Positions 16,562-25,668 of a stretch of DNA of 64,000 nt are shown piece after piece. The DNA comes from Alcaligenes parafaecalis (lineage in GTDB: Bacteria; Pseudomonadota; Gammaproteobacteria; Burkholderiales; Burkholderiaceae_B). Where the stretch lies: NCBI RefSeq assembly GCF_026344135.1, contig NZ_JAPKNA010000005.1:1-64000 (forward strand), read 5' to 3'. A program made the translations under genes and the position numbers. Under the pieces are notes generated by a model. That model had not been told where the DNA came from and did not search any database. It saw only the letters and a program-made list of their open reading frames with translations. Numbering within the stretch: position 1 is the stretch's first letter; every line of letters starts with the position of its first letter.

Positions 16562-17608
16562 ATGAAAAAAATCGTACTGACCTCCCTGGCTTTAGGCTCC
16601 CTGGCCCTGGGCTCTGCCACGATGGCCCAGGAACTGCCCAAGACTTCCCTGAAAGTTGTCGGTGGCTTGAGCAACCTGACTGCCTACCAGAACACAGAGC
16701 AGCCCTTCTGGGCCAAGAAAGTGCCTGAGCTGTCCGGTGGCCAGATCACCGCTGATATCAAGGGCTTTAACGACATGGGCCTGAAAGGTCCTGAAATCAT
16801 GCGCTTGATCGGTCAAGGCGTGATTCCTTTTGGTACAGCAACGCTGGCCTACTTCGCCAGCGACAACTCCATTAACGAAGCCATCGACCTGGCTGGCCTG
16901 GCTCCCGATATCGAAGTGGCCAAGAAGCTGACCGAAGCCTTCACCCCTGCTTACGAGCAGTTCTACGCCAAGAACAACGTCAAGGTACTGGGTTTCTCCA
17001 CCTACCCTGCCCAGGTTCTGTTTTGCAACGGCAACTTCAACGGCCTGAGCGATCTGAAAGGCAAGAAAGTGCGTACCAGCAGCCGTACACAGGCTGAATT
17101 CGTTCAGGCTCTGGGCGGCAACAGCGTAACCATCCCATTTGGTGAAGTGGTTCCTGCACTGCAAAACGGTGTGGTCGATTGCGCCATCACCGGCTCCATG
17201 TCCGGCTACTCGGCCAAGTGGTACGAAGTGAGCTCCAGCCTGTACGAAATGCCAATCAACTGGAATCAGCAAATTCACGCTGCCAACCTGGGCAACTGGA
17301 ACAAGCTTGATCCTAAGGTCCAAGAGTTCCTGGCCAGCAACATCAAGACCATGACCGAAGACATCTGGGCCGCTGCTGCTAAAGAAACGCAGGAAGGTTA
17401 CGACTGCAACACCGGCGCTGACGCTTGCACCCAGCCTCTGAAAGGCAAGATGACTCTGGTCAAGCCTACCGACGCTGACCGTGAGCTGCTGAAGAAAGTC
17501 ATGAGCGAAACCGTGGTGCCCAAGTGGGCCGAGCGTAGCTCCGCTGACACCGTGGCTGCCTTTAACGCCAGCCTGAGCCCGATCCTGGGTTTTGAAGCCA
17601 AGAAGTAA
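16562..17608 (+). CDS. dctP: TRAP transporter solute receptor (DctP family)
   Basis: Periplasmic receptor of a tripartite ATP-independent transporter. 348 residues with a signal peptide (1-21, cleavage near SATMAQ) and the family core GKKVRTSSRTQ, whose arginine normally salt-bridges a carboxylate ligand, followed by VTIPFGEVVPALQNGVVDCAITG. A Cys pair in YDCNTGADACTQ may form a disulfide. Ligand unknown; the arginine suggests an organic acid. AGGAG at 16551-16555 is a good ribosome binding site. Codon use is strongly biased, as in highly expressed genes. Confidence 0.92.
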   Translation: MKKIVLTSLALGSLALGSATMAQELPKTSLKVVGGLSNLTAYQNTEQPFWAKKVPELSGGQITADIKGFNDMGLKGPEIMRLIGQGVIPFGTATLAYFASDNSINEAIDLAGLAPDIEVAKKLTEAFTPAYEQFYAKNNVKVLGFSTYPAQVLFCNGNFNGLSDLKGKKVRTSSRTQAEFVQALGGNSVTIPFGEVVPALQNGVVDCAITGSMSGYSAKWYEVSSSLYEMPINWNQQIHAANLGNWNKLDPKVQEFLASNIKTMTEDIWAAAAKETQEGYDCNTGADACTQPLKGKMTLVKPTDADRELLKKVMSETVVPKWAERSSADTVAAFNASLSPILGFEAKK

Positions 17609-17625
17609 TCTGACTTAATGTCACT

Positions 17626-17675
17626 GCCAACCGACGCTACCCCTCGCGTTGGTTGGCGGCCCAGCACCTGGGCCC
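17626..17675 (+). promoter_or_regulatory. Two adjacent hairpins between dctP and dctQ
   Basis: First hairpin: 12-bp stem with one G-U pair, arms 17626-17637 and 17646-17657, 8-base loop. Second: GGCCCAG/CTGGGCC at 17658-17674 with a 3-base loop. No T run follows. This arrangement typically protects the receptor mRNA and lowers expression of the downstream permease genes. Confidence 0.55.
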
Positions 17676-17738
17676 ACCCTGTCTCCAGGGCCTACTGTCC
17701 ATTTATATGTTCCCTGAACCCTATACGGGTTAGACGCC

Positions 17739-18359
17739 ATGGAAAATACCGAAAAATTCGCCATGCTTAACCGCCTGCTGGCTGGTGCTACCAATCTGTC
17801 GCGCTACGCAATCTGGTTTGCTGGCAGCCTGACCTTGCTCAGCGCTCTCTATATCACGGCCGATGTGCTGTTTCGCAAATTCACCGGACGCTCGCTAGGC
17901 GGCTCCGATGAATTGTCTGGCTATGCCTTTGCCATCAGCATCTCCTGGGCCTTGTCCTTTGCCACCTTGCAACGCGCCAATATCCGTATCGATGCCATCT
18001 ACCAGCATCTGCCCGTGCGCCTTGCCGCACTGCTGGACTGGATTGCCCTGGTCGCCCTGTCGGTCTTTATTGTGTATCTAACCTTGTATGCCACCAGCGT
18101 GGCAGATATCTCCTGGGTTAACCAATCCACCGCCAACACGGCGATGGGCACACCCTTGTGGATTCCCCAGTTTCTGTGGGTAGCTGGTCTGATCTGGCTG
18201 TGTATTGTCCTGGCCCTGATGCTGTTGCGCTCCAGTCTGGCTCTGATTACGGGCGACCTGGCAGGGATTCAGTCCCTGTGCGGTATCCGTAGCACCCAGG
18301 AAGAAGCCTCTGAAGAAGCCGAGGCTGGCAAACGCATGGTGCAAGGAGACGCCAAATGA
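17739..18359 (+). CDS. dctQ: TRAP transporter small permease (DctQ family)
   Basis: 206-residue inner-membrane protein with four hydrophobic helices at about residues 20-45, 60-80, 98-120 and 140-165; the TADVLFRKFTGRSLGGSDELSGYAF stretch (split here by function: loop then helix 2) is typical of the family. It pairs with DctM. The acidic C-terminus (EEASEEAEAG) lies in the cytoplasm. Its stop overlaps the dctM start by four bases (ATGA). Confidence 0.9.
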   Translation: MENTEKFAMLNRLLAGATNLSRYAIWFAGSLTLLSALYITADVLFRKFTGRSLGGSDELSGYAFAISISWALSFATLQRANIRIDAIYQHLPVRLAALLDWIALVALSVFIVYLTLYATSVADISWVNQSTANTAMGTPLWIPQFLWVAGLIWLCIVLALMLLRSSLALITGDLAGIQSLCGIRSTQEEASEEAEAGKRMVQGDAK

Positions 18360-19639
18360 TTACCACCGCACTGACTCTCTTGCTCGTTCTGATCGGACTG
18401 AGCATTCCCGTGGGCGCTGCCCTGGGTGTTTTGGGCCTGATTCTGGACCCACTGTATTCCATGCTGCCCCTGACCGGCGCATTGGGTGAAATTTCCTGGG
18501 GCACCAGCAACGAATTCCTGCTGGTCGCTATCCCTCTGTTCATCATGCTGGGCGAGATTCTGCTGCGCTCCGGTATGGCTGAACGCATGTACAACGCCAT
18601 GAGCCTGTGGCTGTCCTGGCTGCCTGGTGGCCTGATGCACGCCAATATCGGTGCCAGCGCCCTGTTTGCTGCCACCTCCGGCTCCAGCGTCGCCACCGCC
18701 GCTACCGTGGGTACTGTGGCCCTGCCTCAGATCAAGAAGCAAGGCTATAACGAGCCTCTGTTCCTGGGTAGTCTGGCCGCTGGCGGCACCTTGGGCATTC
18801 TGATTCCGCCATCGATCAACCTGGTGATCTACGGCGTGCTGACCAATACCTCCGTGCCCAAGCTGTATCTGGCGGGCATCATCCCCGGTCTGGGCATGGC
18901 CTTGCTGTTCATGCTGGCCATCGCGGCCGCCTGCATGGTCAAACCCAAATGGGGCGGCGCCAAGATCCGTGCCTCCTGGGGCCAGCGTTTTGCCAGCCTC
19001 GTGCATCTGGTTCCTCCTCTGGGCATCTTCCTGCTGGTCGTGGGTTCGATTTACGCCGGTGTTGCCACCCCAACCGAAGCCGCTGCATTGGGTGTCGTGG
19101 GTGCGTTGATCCTGGCCGCTTTCTCGGGTCGCATGAGCTGGAACATGATCAAAGAAGTGCTGGAAGGCACCATGAAAGCCACCGCCATGATCATGCTGAT
19201 CGTGATCGGTTCCGCTTTCCTGAACTTTGTGATGGCCGCTACCGGCCTGACCAATGCGCTGACCGATGCCATTACTGGCCTGGGTGTCTCGCCCATGGTC
19301 ATGCTGCTGATCATCGTGGTGTTCTATCTGGTGCTGGGCTGCTTCATGGAAACCCTGTCCATGATGATCACCACCATCCCTATCGTGGCTCCCATCATGA
19401 TTGCCCTGGGCTTTGACCCGGTCTGGCTGGGTATCGCCATCATTATTCTGGTGGAAGTGGCCCTGATCACTCCGCCTGTTGGTCTGAACCTGTTTGTGGT
19501 TCAAAGCCTGCGCAAGAACGGCAGCATGAACGACGTCATGATCGGCAGCCTGCCTTTTGTGATCATGCTGCTGGCAATGGTAGGCCTGTTGGCTATCTTC
19601 CCGGATCTGGCTTTGTGGTTGCCACGCCTTTTCGGTTAA
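18356..19639 (+). CDS. dctM: TRAP transporter large permease (DctM family)
   Basis: 427-residue inner-membrane protein with about 12 hydrophobic segments, driving substrate uptake by Na+ or H+ symport. Characteristic segments: GTSNEFLLVAIPLFIMLGEI near residue 45, GSSVATAATVGTVALPQ near 110, GGTLGILIPPSI near 143 and the repeat-half motif EVALITPPVGLNLFV near 365. It completes a full DctPQM set with the two genes upstream. Long antisense frames over this gene are shadows caused by its biased codons. Confidence 0.94.
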   Translation: MITTALTLLLVLIGLSIPVGAALGVLGLILDPLYSMLPLTGALGEISWGTSNEFLLVAIPLFIMLGEILLRSGMAERMYNAMSLWLSWLPGGLMHANIGASALFAATSGSSVATAATVGTVALPQIKKQGYNEPLFLGSLAAGGTLGILIPPSINLVIYGVLTNTSVPKLYLAGIIPGLGMALLFMLAIAAACMVKPKWGGAKIRASWGQRFASLVHLVPPLGIFLLVVGSIYAGVATPTEAAALGVVGALILAAFSGRMSWNMIKEVLEGTMKATAMIMLIVIGSAFLNFVMAATGLTNALTDAITGLGVSPMVMLLIIVVFYLVLGCFMETLSMMITTIPIVAPIMIALGFDPVWLGIAIIILVEVALITPPVGLNLFVVQSLRKNGSMNDVMIGSLPFVIMLLAMVGLLAIFPDLALWLPRLFG

Positions 19640-19671
19640 TCCAATCTGTCTTTGAGTAAACGAGTACTGCT

Positions 19672-20355
19672 ATGCGTTTGACTTTTGAATTGGCTCAGGC
19701 CACCCATACTGAAATCATCGAAGCTGATTTGCAGCACTGCATCGTGGCTGGCTGGGCTGGCCGCGATCTGGCTGCCATCGAGCACCACATTGAAGAACTG
19801 GCCGAGCTGGGCGTACCGCGTCCAAGCTCGGTGCCTTTGTACTACCGCATCGCCGCCAACCAGATGATCCAGGATGCAGACATCCAGGTCGTTGGTGCAG
19901 GTTCCTCCGGCGAAACCGAAGTGTTTGTGTTCAACCACCAGGGTCGCCTGCTGGTCAGCCTGGCCTCGGACCACACCGATCGCGTTCTGGAAGCACACAG
20001 CGTGGCCCTGTCCAAGCAGATCTGCGCCAAGCCTGTTGCTCGCGAAGCCTGGTTGTTCAGCGACGTGGCCGAGTACTGGGACGAGCTGATCATCCGCGCC
20101 TACATTCAGGAAAACGGCAAAGAAGTTCTGTATCAAGACGGTCCTTTGTCCACCCTGAAGAACCCGCTGGAACTGATCGAAGGCTACTTCCAGTCCGCCA
20201 CCATGCCTGAAGGCTTCGGCATGACCTGCGGCACCGTGGGTGCCATCGGTGGCATTCGCCCAGCCGCCCAGTTCACCATGGAGTTGTATGACCCCCGCCG
20301 CGAACGCAGCATCCGTCATACCTACGTGGCTGAAGTCCTGCCTGAAGTAGCCTAA
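19672..20355 (+). CDS. DUF2848-like protein
   Basis: 227-residue cytoplasmic protein that I place in the DUF2848 family from memory, using the start LTFELAQ, the segments GRDLAAIEHHIEELAELGVPRP (split: helix then turn), VPLYYRIAANQM and QVVGAGSSGETEVFVF, and the end MELYDPRRERSI. Function of the family is unknown; the YRIAANQM and YDPR segments recall fumarylacetoacetate-hydrolase-fold proteins. It lies between the TRAP permease (32 bases) and an amidase (42 bases) and is surely in one operon with them, which suggests an enzyme of the same catabolic route. Confidence 0.8.
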   Translation: MRLTFELAQATHTEIIEADLQHCIVAGWAGRDLAAIEHHIEELAELGVPRPSSVPLYYRIAANQMIQDADIQVVGAGSSGETEVFVFNHQGRLLVSLASDHTDRVLEAHSVALSKQICAKPVAREAWLFSDVAEYWDELIIRAYIQENGKEVLYQDGPLSTLKNPLELIEGYFQSATMPEGFGMTCGTVGAIGGIRPAAQFTMELYDPRRERSIRHTYVAEVLPEVA

Positions 20356-20397
20356 ACTGGCTCCGCCCGCCCCACCCATTTAATTTGTGAGTGACCC

Positions 20398-21753
20398 ATG
20401 CTAGCGACTATTACCGAACTGCAACGTGCTCTTGATCGTGGCGAAACCACCTCGGTCGAACTGACCCAGCAAGCTCTGGATCGTATCCAGGACGAAAGCC
20501 GTGACGGCGCTGCCGCCTTCATCGAGGTGTTTGCTGAACAGGCTCTGGCTGCGGCCAAGGCCTCCGACATTTTGCGCGCAGCCGGTTTGAGCCGCTCGCT
20601 GGTGGAAGGTCTGCCCATGTCGGTCAAGAACCTGCATGACATCGCAGGCTATGTCACTTTGGGTGGGTCGGCGGTATTGAAAGATGCTGAACCAGCCGAG
20701 CAGCACGCCACGATTGTGGAGCGTCTGCTGCGCGCCGGAGCCATCCTGATTGGCTCCACCAACATGACCGAATTTGCCTTTTCCGGTCTGGGTATCAATC
20801 CCCATTACGGCACACCGCGCTCTGTCTGGGATCGCGACAACGCCCGGATCCCCGGCGGTTCGTCCTCCGGTGCCGGGGTCGCTGTAGCCCAGGGCATGTC
20901 GGTTTTCTCCATCGGTACTGATACAGGTGGCTCCATCCGTATCCCTTCGGCCTTTAACGGCCTGACCGGCTTCAAACCCACTGCGGAGCGCGTCCCCAGC
21001 GAAGGCACCATGCCTTTGTCGCGCAGCCTGGACTCCAATGGCCCTCTGGCTGCCTCGGTAGAATGCTGCGCCATTGTTGATTCCATCCTGACCGACCAGC
21101 CTTACGTACCCGTGGCAACCCCTGCCCTGGATACCCTGCGTCTGGCCGTGCCTAAAACCTTTGTCTTTGATGGCATCGATGAGACCGTACGTGCGGCCTT
21201 TGACCGTGCCATCGCACTGCTGCGCGAACAAGGCGCGGTAGTCGAAGAGATCAATCTGCCCGAATTTGACCAACTGCCACAGATCAACCGCAAAGGCGGC
21301 TTTGTCTGCGCCGAAGCCTGGTCCGTGCACCGCGACACCCTTCAAAGCAAGGGCGACGAATACGATCCACGCGTGGCCTCCCGCATTCTGCGCGGTAAGG
21401 ACATCGACTGCGCCGACTACATCGAGCTGCAAGACACACGCCAGGCTTGGATCAGCGCCGTGGAAAGCCGTCTGGAACGCTACGACGCCGTACTGATGCC
21501 TACCGTGCCTGTGGTCGCTCCTCGCATTGCCGATCTGAAGGCATCGGACGAGGTCTACTTCGCCACCAACGGCCTGGTGTTGCGTAACCCTACCCTGATC
21601 AACTTCCTGGACGGCTGCGCCCTGTCGCTGCCTTGCCATGCGGCTGATGAAGCCCCTGTGGGCCTGATGGTAGCGGCGCCTGCCTACCACGACGAACACC
21701 TCTTGGCAGTAGGTTCAGCAATCGAACGGGTATTGCCCCTGCACAAACGCTAA
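20398..21753 (+). CDS. Amidase (amidase-signature family)
   Basis: 451-residue cytoplasmic amidase. The Ser-cisSer-Lys triad is visible: Lys77 in SVKNLHD, the cis-serine within GGSSSGAG (153-160) and nucleophile Ser179 in TDTGGSIRIPS. It hydrolyses an amide to acid and ammonia (or amine). GatA of the tRNA amidotransferase shares the signature, but no gatB/gatC neighbours are present and the TRAP context points to catabolism. It is the last gene of the operon, followed by a terminator after 24 bases. Confidence 0.9.
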   Translation: MLATITELQRALDRGETTSVELTQQALDRIQDESRDGAAAFIEVFAEQALAAAKASDILRAAGLSRSLVEGLPMSVKNLHDIAGYVTLGGSAVLKDAEPAEQHATIVERLLRAGAILIGSTNMTEFAFSGLGINPHYGTPRSVWDRDNARIPGGSSSGAGVAVAQGMSVFSIGTDTGGSIRIPSAFNGLTGFKPTAERVPSEGTMPLSRSLDSNGPLAASVECCAIVDSILTDQPYVPVATPALDTLRLAVPKTFVFDGIDETVRAAFDRAIALLREQGAVVEEINLPEFDQLPQINRKGGFVCAEAWSVHRDTLQSKGDEYDPRVASRILRGKDIDCADYIELQDTRQAWISAVESRLERYDAVLMPTVPVVAPRIADLKASDEVYFATNGLVLRNPTLINFLDGCALSLPCHAADEAPVGLMVAAPAYHDEHLLAVGSAIERVLPLHKR

Positions 21754-21776
21754 TCCGGTAAGATTTACGTTCGATA

Positions 21777-21807
21777 CAGGACGGCCATCCGGCCGTCCTT
21801 GTGCTTT
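21777..21807 (+). terminator. Intrinsic terminator after the amidase
   Basis: GGACGGCC (21779-21786) and GGCCGTCC (21791-21798) around an ATCC loop, followed by TTGTGCTTTT. It separates the catabolic operon from the exporter gene that starts 17 bases later. Confidence 0.7.
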
Positions 21808-21823
21808 TCGTCAGGAGCCTGTC

Positions 21824-22759
21824 ATGAGCACACCCCAACCCTCCTCCTTGCCCCAGACCATGACACCAACGGCCTTTCCCTTGGCGGGGGTGCTCATTCT
21901 GATTCTGTCTTCCTGGGCCCTGTCGGGTCTGGATGCCAGTGGCAAATGGATCATGGGTTTTGGCGTGCCGCTACTGGTGATGTGCTGGTTTCGTTACGTC
22001 GTCCATCTGGGACTGGTTCTGGCACTGGTCTTGCCAGTAAAGGGCCGCAAGATCCTGCGTAGCTCCCGCCCCAAAGCACAGATTCTGCGTGGCACAGTGA
22101 TGATGCTGTCCACCTTCTCGTTTTTCAACACCTTGAGCTATCTGCCTCAAGCCGAAGCCACCTCCATCAACTTTCTGGCCCCTTTGCTGGTGCTATCTGT
22201 CGCCCCCTGGATCCTGAAAGAGCCACCACGCATGAGCCGCTGGGTGGCCGCTGGTGTCGGCTTTCTGGGCGTGCTGATCATCATTCGGCCTACCGCTGGC
22301 CTGCATCCGATAGGGGTGCTGTTTGGTTTGATGACCGCCTGTCTGTTCGCCACGCAATTTATCGCAACACGTCGCGTAGCCGTGGACAACTCCCTGACAA
22401 CACTGATCTGGAGCGGGGCCGTAGGCAGCATCTGCCTGACCATTGCTCTGCCCTTTCTGCTGCCCGCCGCCCTGCCAGCCCTGAAAGAGCTGAGCTTTTT
22501 TCAATGGTTGATTCTGATTTCGACCGGCTTGTGGGGCTGTCTGGGCCATCTGCTGCAAATCCAGGCCTATCAACGCGCCTCGGCGTCTTTGCTGGCACCC
22601 TTCGTCTACCTGCAGATCGTGGCAGCGGCCGCACTGGGCTGGCTGATCTGGGGGCAGTTCCCCGATATGTTCACCTGGATCGGGATTGCCGTGGTGTGTA
22701 CCAGCGGCATTGTGATTGGCGCTCTGGAGTGGCGACGCCAGCGCACTGCTGGCGTCTGA
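21824..22759 (+). CDS. DMT-superfamily transporter (EamA family)
   Basis: 311-residue inner-membrane protein with ten hydrophobic segments in two five-helix EamA repeats (about residues 20-150 and 165-300). Members export or import small metabolites such as amino acids or nucleosides; substrate unknown. AGGAG 7 bases before the ATG is a good ribosome binding site. It lies directly after the terminator of the TRAP/amidase operon, so any functional tie to it is only positional, through read-through. Confidence 0.88.
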   Translation: MSTPQPSSLPQTMTPTAFPLAGVLILILSSWALSGLDASGKWIMGFGVPLLVMCWFRYVVHLGLVLALVLPVKGRKILRSSRPKAQILRGTVMMLSTFSFFNTLSYLPQAEATSINFLAPLLVLSVAPWILKEPPRMSRWVAAGVGFLGVLIIIRPTAGLHPIGVLFGLMTACLFATQFIATRRVAVDNSLTTLIWSGAVGSICLTIALPFLLPAALPALKELSFFQWLILISTGLWGCLGHLLQIQAYQRASASLLAPFVYLQIVAAAALGWLIWGQFPDMFTWIGIAVVCTSGIVIGALEWRRQRTAGV

Positions 22760-22775
22760 ACCCGCTTGGCAAGAC

Positions 22776-23717
22776 TTAGCGCGACTGCCAGCCCTGTACA
22801 AACACCGCAACGGGCTGGCGCTTGGAACCGGCTTTTTGCAGTTCCAGCAAACGCAGCACACCTTCACCGCAAGCCACATCAATACCTTGAGCACTGACGT
22901 TCAGAACCTGTCCAGGTTCTGCGGAATGCTTCTGCTCTACCGCCTGGGCGCGCCAGACCTTCACAGGCTGGTCCAAACCGGGCAAGGACAGGGTGGAACC
23001 TGGCACCGGGTCAAACGCGCGAATACGGCGCTCCAGCTCCTTGGCTGGCTGGCTCAAATCCAGCACCGATTCCGCCTTGGACAATTTCTCGGCATAAGTC
23101 ACGCCTTCTTCTGGCTGAGGAACCGCTTGCAGCGTGCCATCACGTAATTTCTGCAAGGCTTCCAGCAAAGCTTGTGCGCCCAGTTCTGCCAAATCATCAT
23201 GCAATGTTGCAGCGCTGTGATCATCACGAATCGCCAATTCACTGCGCACCAGCATATCGCCGGTATCCAGACCCTCATCCATCTGCATGATGGTGATGCC
23301 GGTAGCCGCATCGCCTGCCTGAATCGCACGCTGAATCGGTGCCGCACCGCGCCAGCGGGGCAACAAACTAGCATGGATATTGAAGCAACCGTAACGCGGC
23401 AGCTCCAAGGTCCACTTAGGCAAAATCAGGCCGTAAGCAGCCACCACCATCAAGTCCGGCTGCAAATCCAGCAAGGTCTGACGGGCCTGAGCAGCTTCTT
23501 CGGGGTACTTGCCGTCCAGTCGCAGACTATGTGGCTGCAGGACCGGAATATTGGCGTTCAATGCCGCTTGCTTGACGGGACTAGGGCTGAGCTTCATGCC
23601 ACGACCGGCAGGGCGGTCTGGCTGCGTCATGACCAAAGGAACATCAAAGCCCTGCGCTAACAGGGCTTCCAGGGCGATACGGGCAAAATCCGGAGTACCG
23701 GCAAAAACAATACGCAT
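22776..23717 (-). CDS. fmt: Methionyl-tRNA formyltransferase
   Basis: Formylates initiator Met-tRNA with 10-formyl-tetrahydrofolate. The 313-residue product has the N-terminal MRIVFAGTPDFA, the loop PDRPAGRGMKL, and the catalytic region FNIHASLLPRWRGAAPIQ (Asn, His and the later Asp in DEGLDTGDML). The C-terminal tRNA-binding OB domain is complete. It follows def by five bases on the minus strand, the usual def-fmt operon. Confidence 0.97.
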   Translation of the reverse strand: MRIVFAGTPDFARIALEALLAQGFDVPLVMTQPDRPAGRGMKLSPSPVKQAALNANIPVLQPHSLRLDGKYPEEAAQARQTLLDLQPDLMVVAAYGLILPKWTLELPRYGCFNIHASLLPRWRGAAPIQRAIQAGDAATGITIMQMDEGLDTGDMLVRSELAIRDDHSAATLHDDLAELGAQALLEALQKLRDGTLQAVPQPEEGVTYAEKLSKAESVLDLSQPAKELERRIRAFDPVPGSTLSLPGLDQPVKVWRAQAVEQKHSAEPGQVLNVSAQGIDVACGEGVLRLLELQKAGSKRQPVAVFVQGWQSR

Positions 23718-23722
23718 GGCGA

Positions 23723-24247
23723 CTATTGCCCTGCCTTCAATGCTTCACGCTGCTGCTTGCGCAGACGGCTACGAATACGTTCACGTTTGAGCACGGACAG
23801 GTATTCCACAAACACCTTGCCGTCCAGGTGATCCAGCTCGTGCTGAACACACACGGCCAACAGACCATCGGCTTCTTTCTCGTACCACTCGCCTTTTTCG
23901 TTCTGAGCCTTGAATCGGATATTGGCAGCGCGCTCGACCTTGTCGTAGGTATCGGGAACGGACAGACAGCCTTCTTCGTAGACCTTCAGCTCTTCGCTTT
24001 TCCAGGTGATTTCAGGGTTGATCAGTACCAGCAATTCCTTGCCGCTTTCCGACACGTCAATCACGACAACACGCTCGTGCACATCCACCTGGGTCGCGGC
24101 CAAGCCTACGCCGGGCGCGTCATACATGGTCTCGGCCATATCCTTGACCAGTTTGCGAATACGGTCGTCGACCTCCTGCACGGGTTTGGCAACCGTGTGC
24201 AGACGTGGGTCAGGAAATTTAAGGATAGGAAGCAAAGCCATTGTCAT
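23723..24247 (-). CDS. def: Peptide deformylase
   Basis: Metalloenzyme that removes the formyl group from nascent proteins. The 174-residue product has the three conserved motifs GVGLAATQV, EEGCLSV (Cys metal ligand) and QHELDHLDG (two His ligands and catalytic Glu). The start is ATG 24247 or the in-frame ATG 24241; the longer frame to 24382 would add an unrelated N-terminus. It is the first gene of def-fmt and diverges from dprA. Confidence 0.96.
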   Translation of the reverse strand: MTMALLPILKFPDPRLHTVAKPVQEVDDRIRKLVKDMAETMYDAPGVGLAATQVDVHERVVVIDVSESGKELLVLINPEITWKSEELKVYEEGCLSVPDTYDKVERAANIRFKAQNEKGEWYEKEADGLLAVCVQHELDHLDGKVFVEYLSVLKRERIRSRLRKQQREALKAGQ

Positions 24248-24408
24248 GTCCGAAGAAAAAGCGATAAGTCGATATAATAAAACAAGTTTCAGGGCGGCAC
24301 CCGATTGCCCCGGCACCACACGAAGCCCTAGCAAAAAAATGGCCTTCACCCTGGATAAAACAGTCCAGGCCAAACAGAACAATTATCGGTTTCGTGCCAC
24401 ACTGCCTT

Positions 24409-25563
24409 ATGCCTGATCATTTTAGCTCGGATGAAATCTCGAAAGAATTGCGTGCCTGGTTGCGCCTGTCGCTTGAACCAGAGCTTGCACCCGCCCAGGC
24501 CCGGCAATTGCTGGCCGTTTGCGGATTGCCGCCGCAAATCTATCAAAGCTCGGTTCAAGCCCTGTCACGACACATTCCTGGCGAGCTGGCTGTACAGCTA
24601 AGCCAGGAGCCACTGGACGAACTACAAGCACAAATCGAGCAAGCCGTAGCGTGGCTAAAACAACCCGGCCATCATGTTGTGACGCTGGCCGACCCCACCT
24701 ATCCCGCGGCACTGCTGGACCTGCACGATGCACCGCTACTGCTCTATGCCAATGGCAATCTGGGCGCTCTGCAGCACAAGGGGTTGGCAATTGTGGGCGC
24801 ACGCAATGCCACCCAATCCGGCCAGGAAACCGCCACGGACTTCGCCGCCACGCTGGCGTCCAAAGGCTGGTGCATTATCAGCGGACTGGCCAGTGGTATT
24901 GATCAGGCAGCGCATAAAGGAGCCTTGAAAGCAGGGCCAGAATCAGCAGGCACGATTGCTGTGATGGGGACAGGACTGGATCTGGTCTACCCGGCAGCAC
25001 ACCGCGACCTGGCCCACCAGATCAGTGATCACGGGCTGCTGCTCAGCGAGTTCCCCTTAGGCACCCGAGCCATGCCGCATCACTTCCCACGCCGTAACCG
25101 CATTGTGGCGGCCCTGGCGAAAGGAGTGCTGGTGGTCGAGGCCGCAAAACAAAGCGGCTCCCTGATTACGGCTCGTCTGGCTGGCGAGTTGGGACGCGAA
25201 GTCTTTGCCATTCCTGGCTCTATTCATTCTCCCTTGGCGCGCGGCTGCCATGCCCTGATTCGCCAGGGCGCCAAACTGGTGGAAAGCGCCCAGGACATTC
25301 TGGACGAGCTGGGCAATGTACAAACCACCTTCAGTCTGGACACCAACGGCCAGCCCACGCTCCAGCGTGCCCACTATGAGGCCTTGCCAGACGAACTTCG
25401 CCCTATTCTGGAGCGTATCGACTTTGCTCCCCTAACCCCGGAGCAACTGATGCGACGTACAGGCTTGCTGGCAACCGAACTGCCTGCGGTCCTGGCAGAA
25501 CTGGAGTTGGCAGGCTGCATCGAGCCTCTGGCAGACGGACGATTTCAACGCTTGAAGCCTTAA
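24409..25563 (+). CDS. dprA: DNA-processing protein DprA (Smf)
   Basis: Binds incoming single-stranded DNA and loads RecA in natural transformation; also present in non-competent bacteria. The 384-residue product has an N-terminal SAM-like domain (1-75), the Rossmann-fold core with GARNATQSG, ISGLASGIDQAAHKGAL, VMGTGLDLVYPAAH, FPRRNRIVAAL and SGSLITA, and a C-terminal winged helix (about 320-384). Start at ATG 24409 gives the normal length; GTG 24394 is possible. It sits divergent to def-fmt as in many betaproteobacteria. Confidence 0.95.
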   Translation: MPDHFSSDEISKELRAWLRLSLEPELAPAQARQLLAVCGLPPQIYQSSVQALSRHIPGELAVQLSQEPLDELQAQIEQAVAWLKQPGHHVVTLADPTYPAALLDLHDAPLLLYANGNLGALQHKGLAIVGARNATQSGQETATDFAATLASKGWCIISGLASGIDQAAHKGALKAGPESAGTIAVMGTGLDLVYPAAHRDLAHQISDHGLLLSEFPLGTRAMPHHFPRRNRIVAALAKGVLVVEAAKQSGSLITARLAGELGREVFAIPGSIHSPLARGCHALIRQGAKLVESAQDILDELGNVQTTFSLDTNGQPTLQRAHYEALPDELRPILERIDFAPLTPEQLMRRTGLLATELPAVLAELELAGCIEPLADGRFQRLKP

Positions 25564-25668
25564 GGGCCATAGGGCAGTTCCTAGGACGCCAGCCCTGCCT
25601 TCAAGAGGTATCATGACGAATACGTAAGGGCCTTGAGGCCCAAGCCATTTCTCCCTTCAGGAAACGTC

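Noticed and set aside
18269..19504. 411-codon minus-strand frame over dctM
   Set aside because: Same type of antisense shadow: Gln/His-rich, no start signal, and dctM is unmistakable.
20398..21753. Amidase as GatA of the glutamyl-tRNA amidotransferase
   Set aside because: No gatB or gatC nearby, and it is embedded in a TRAP transporter operon; a catabolic amidase fits better.
24273..24278. TATAAT box between def and dprA
   Set aside because: There is no acceptable -35 at 16-18 bases on the plus strand, so I do not call a promoter.
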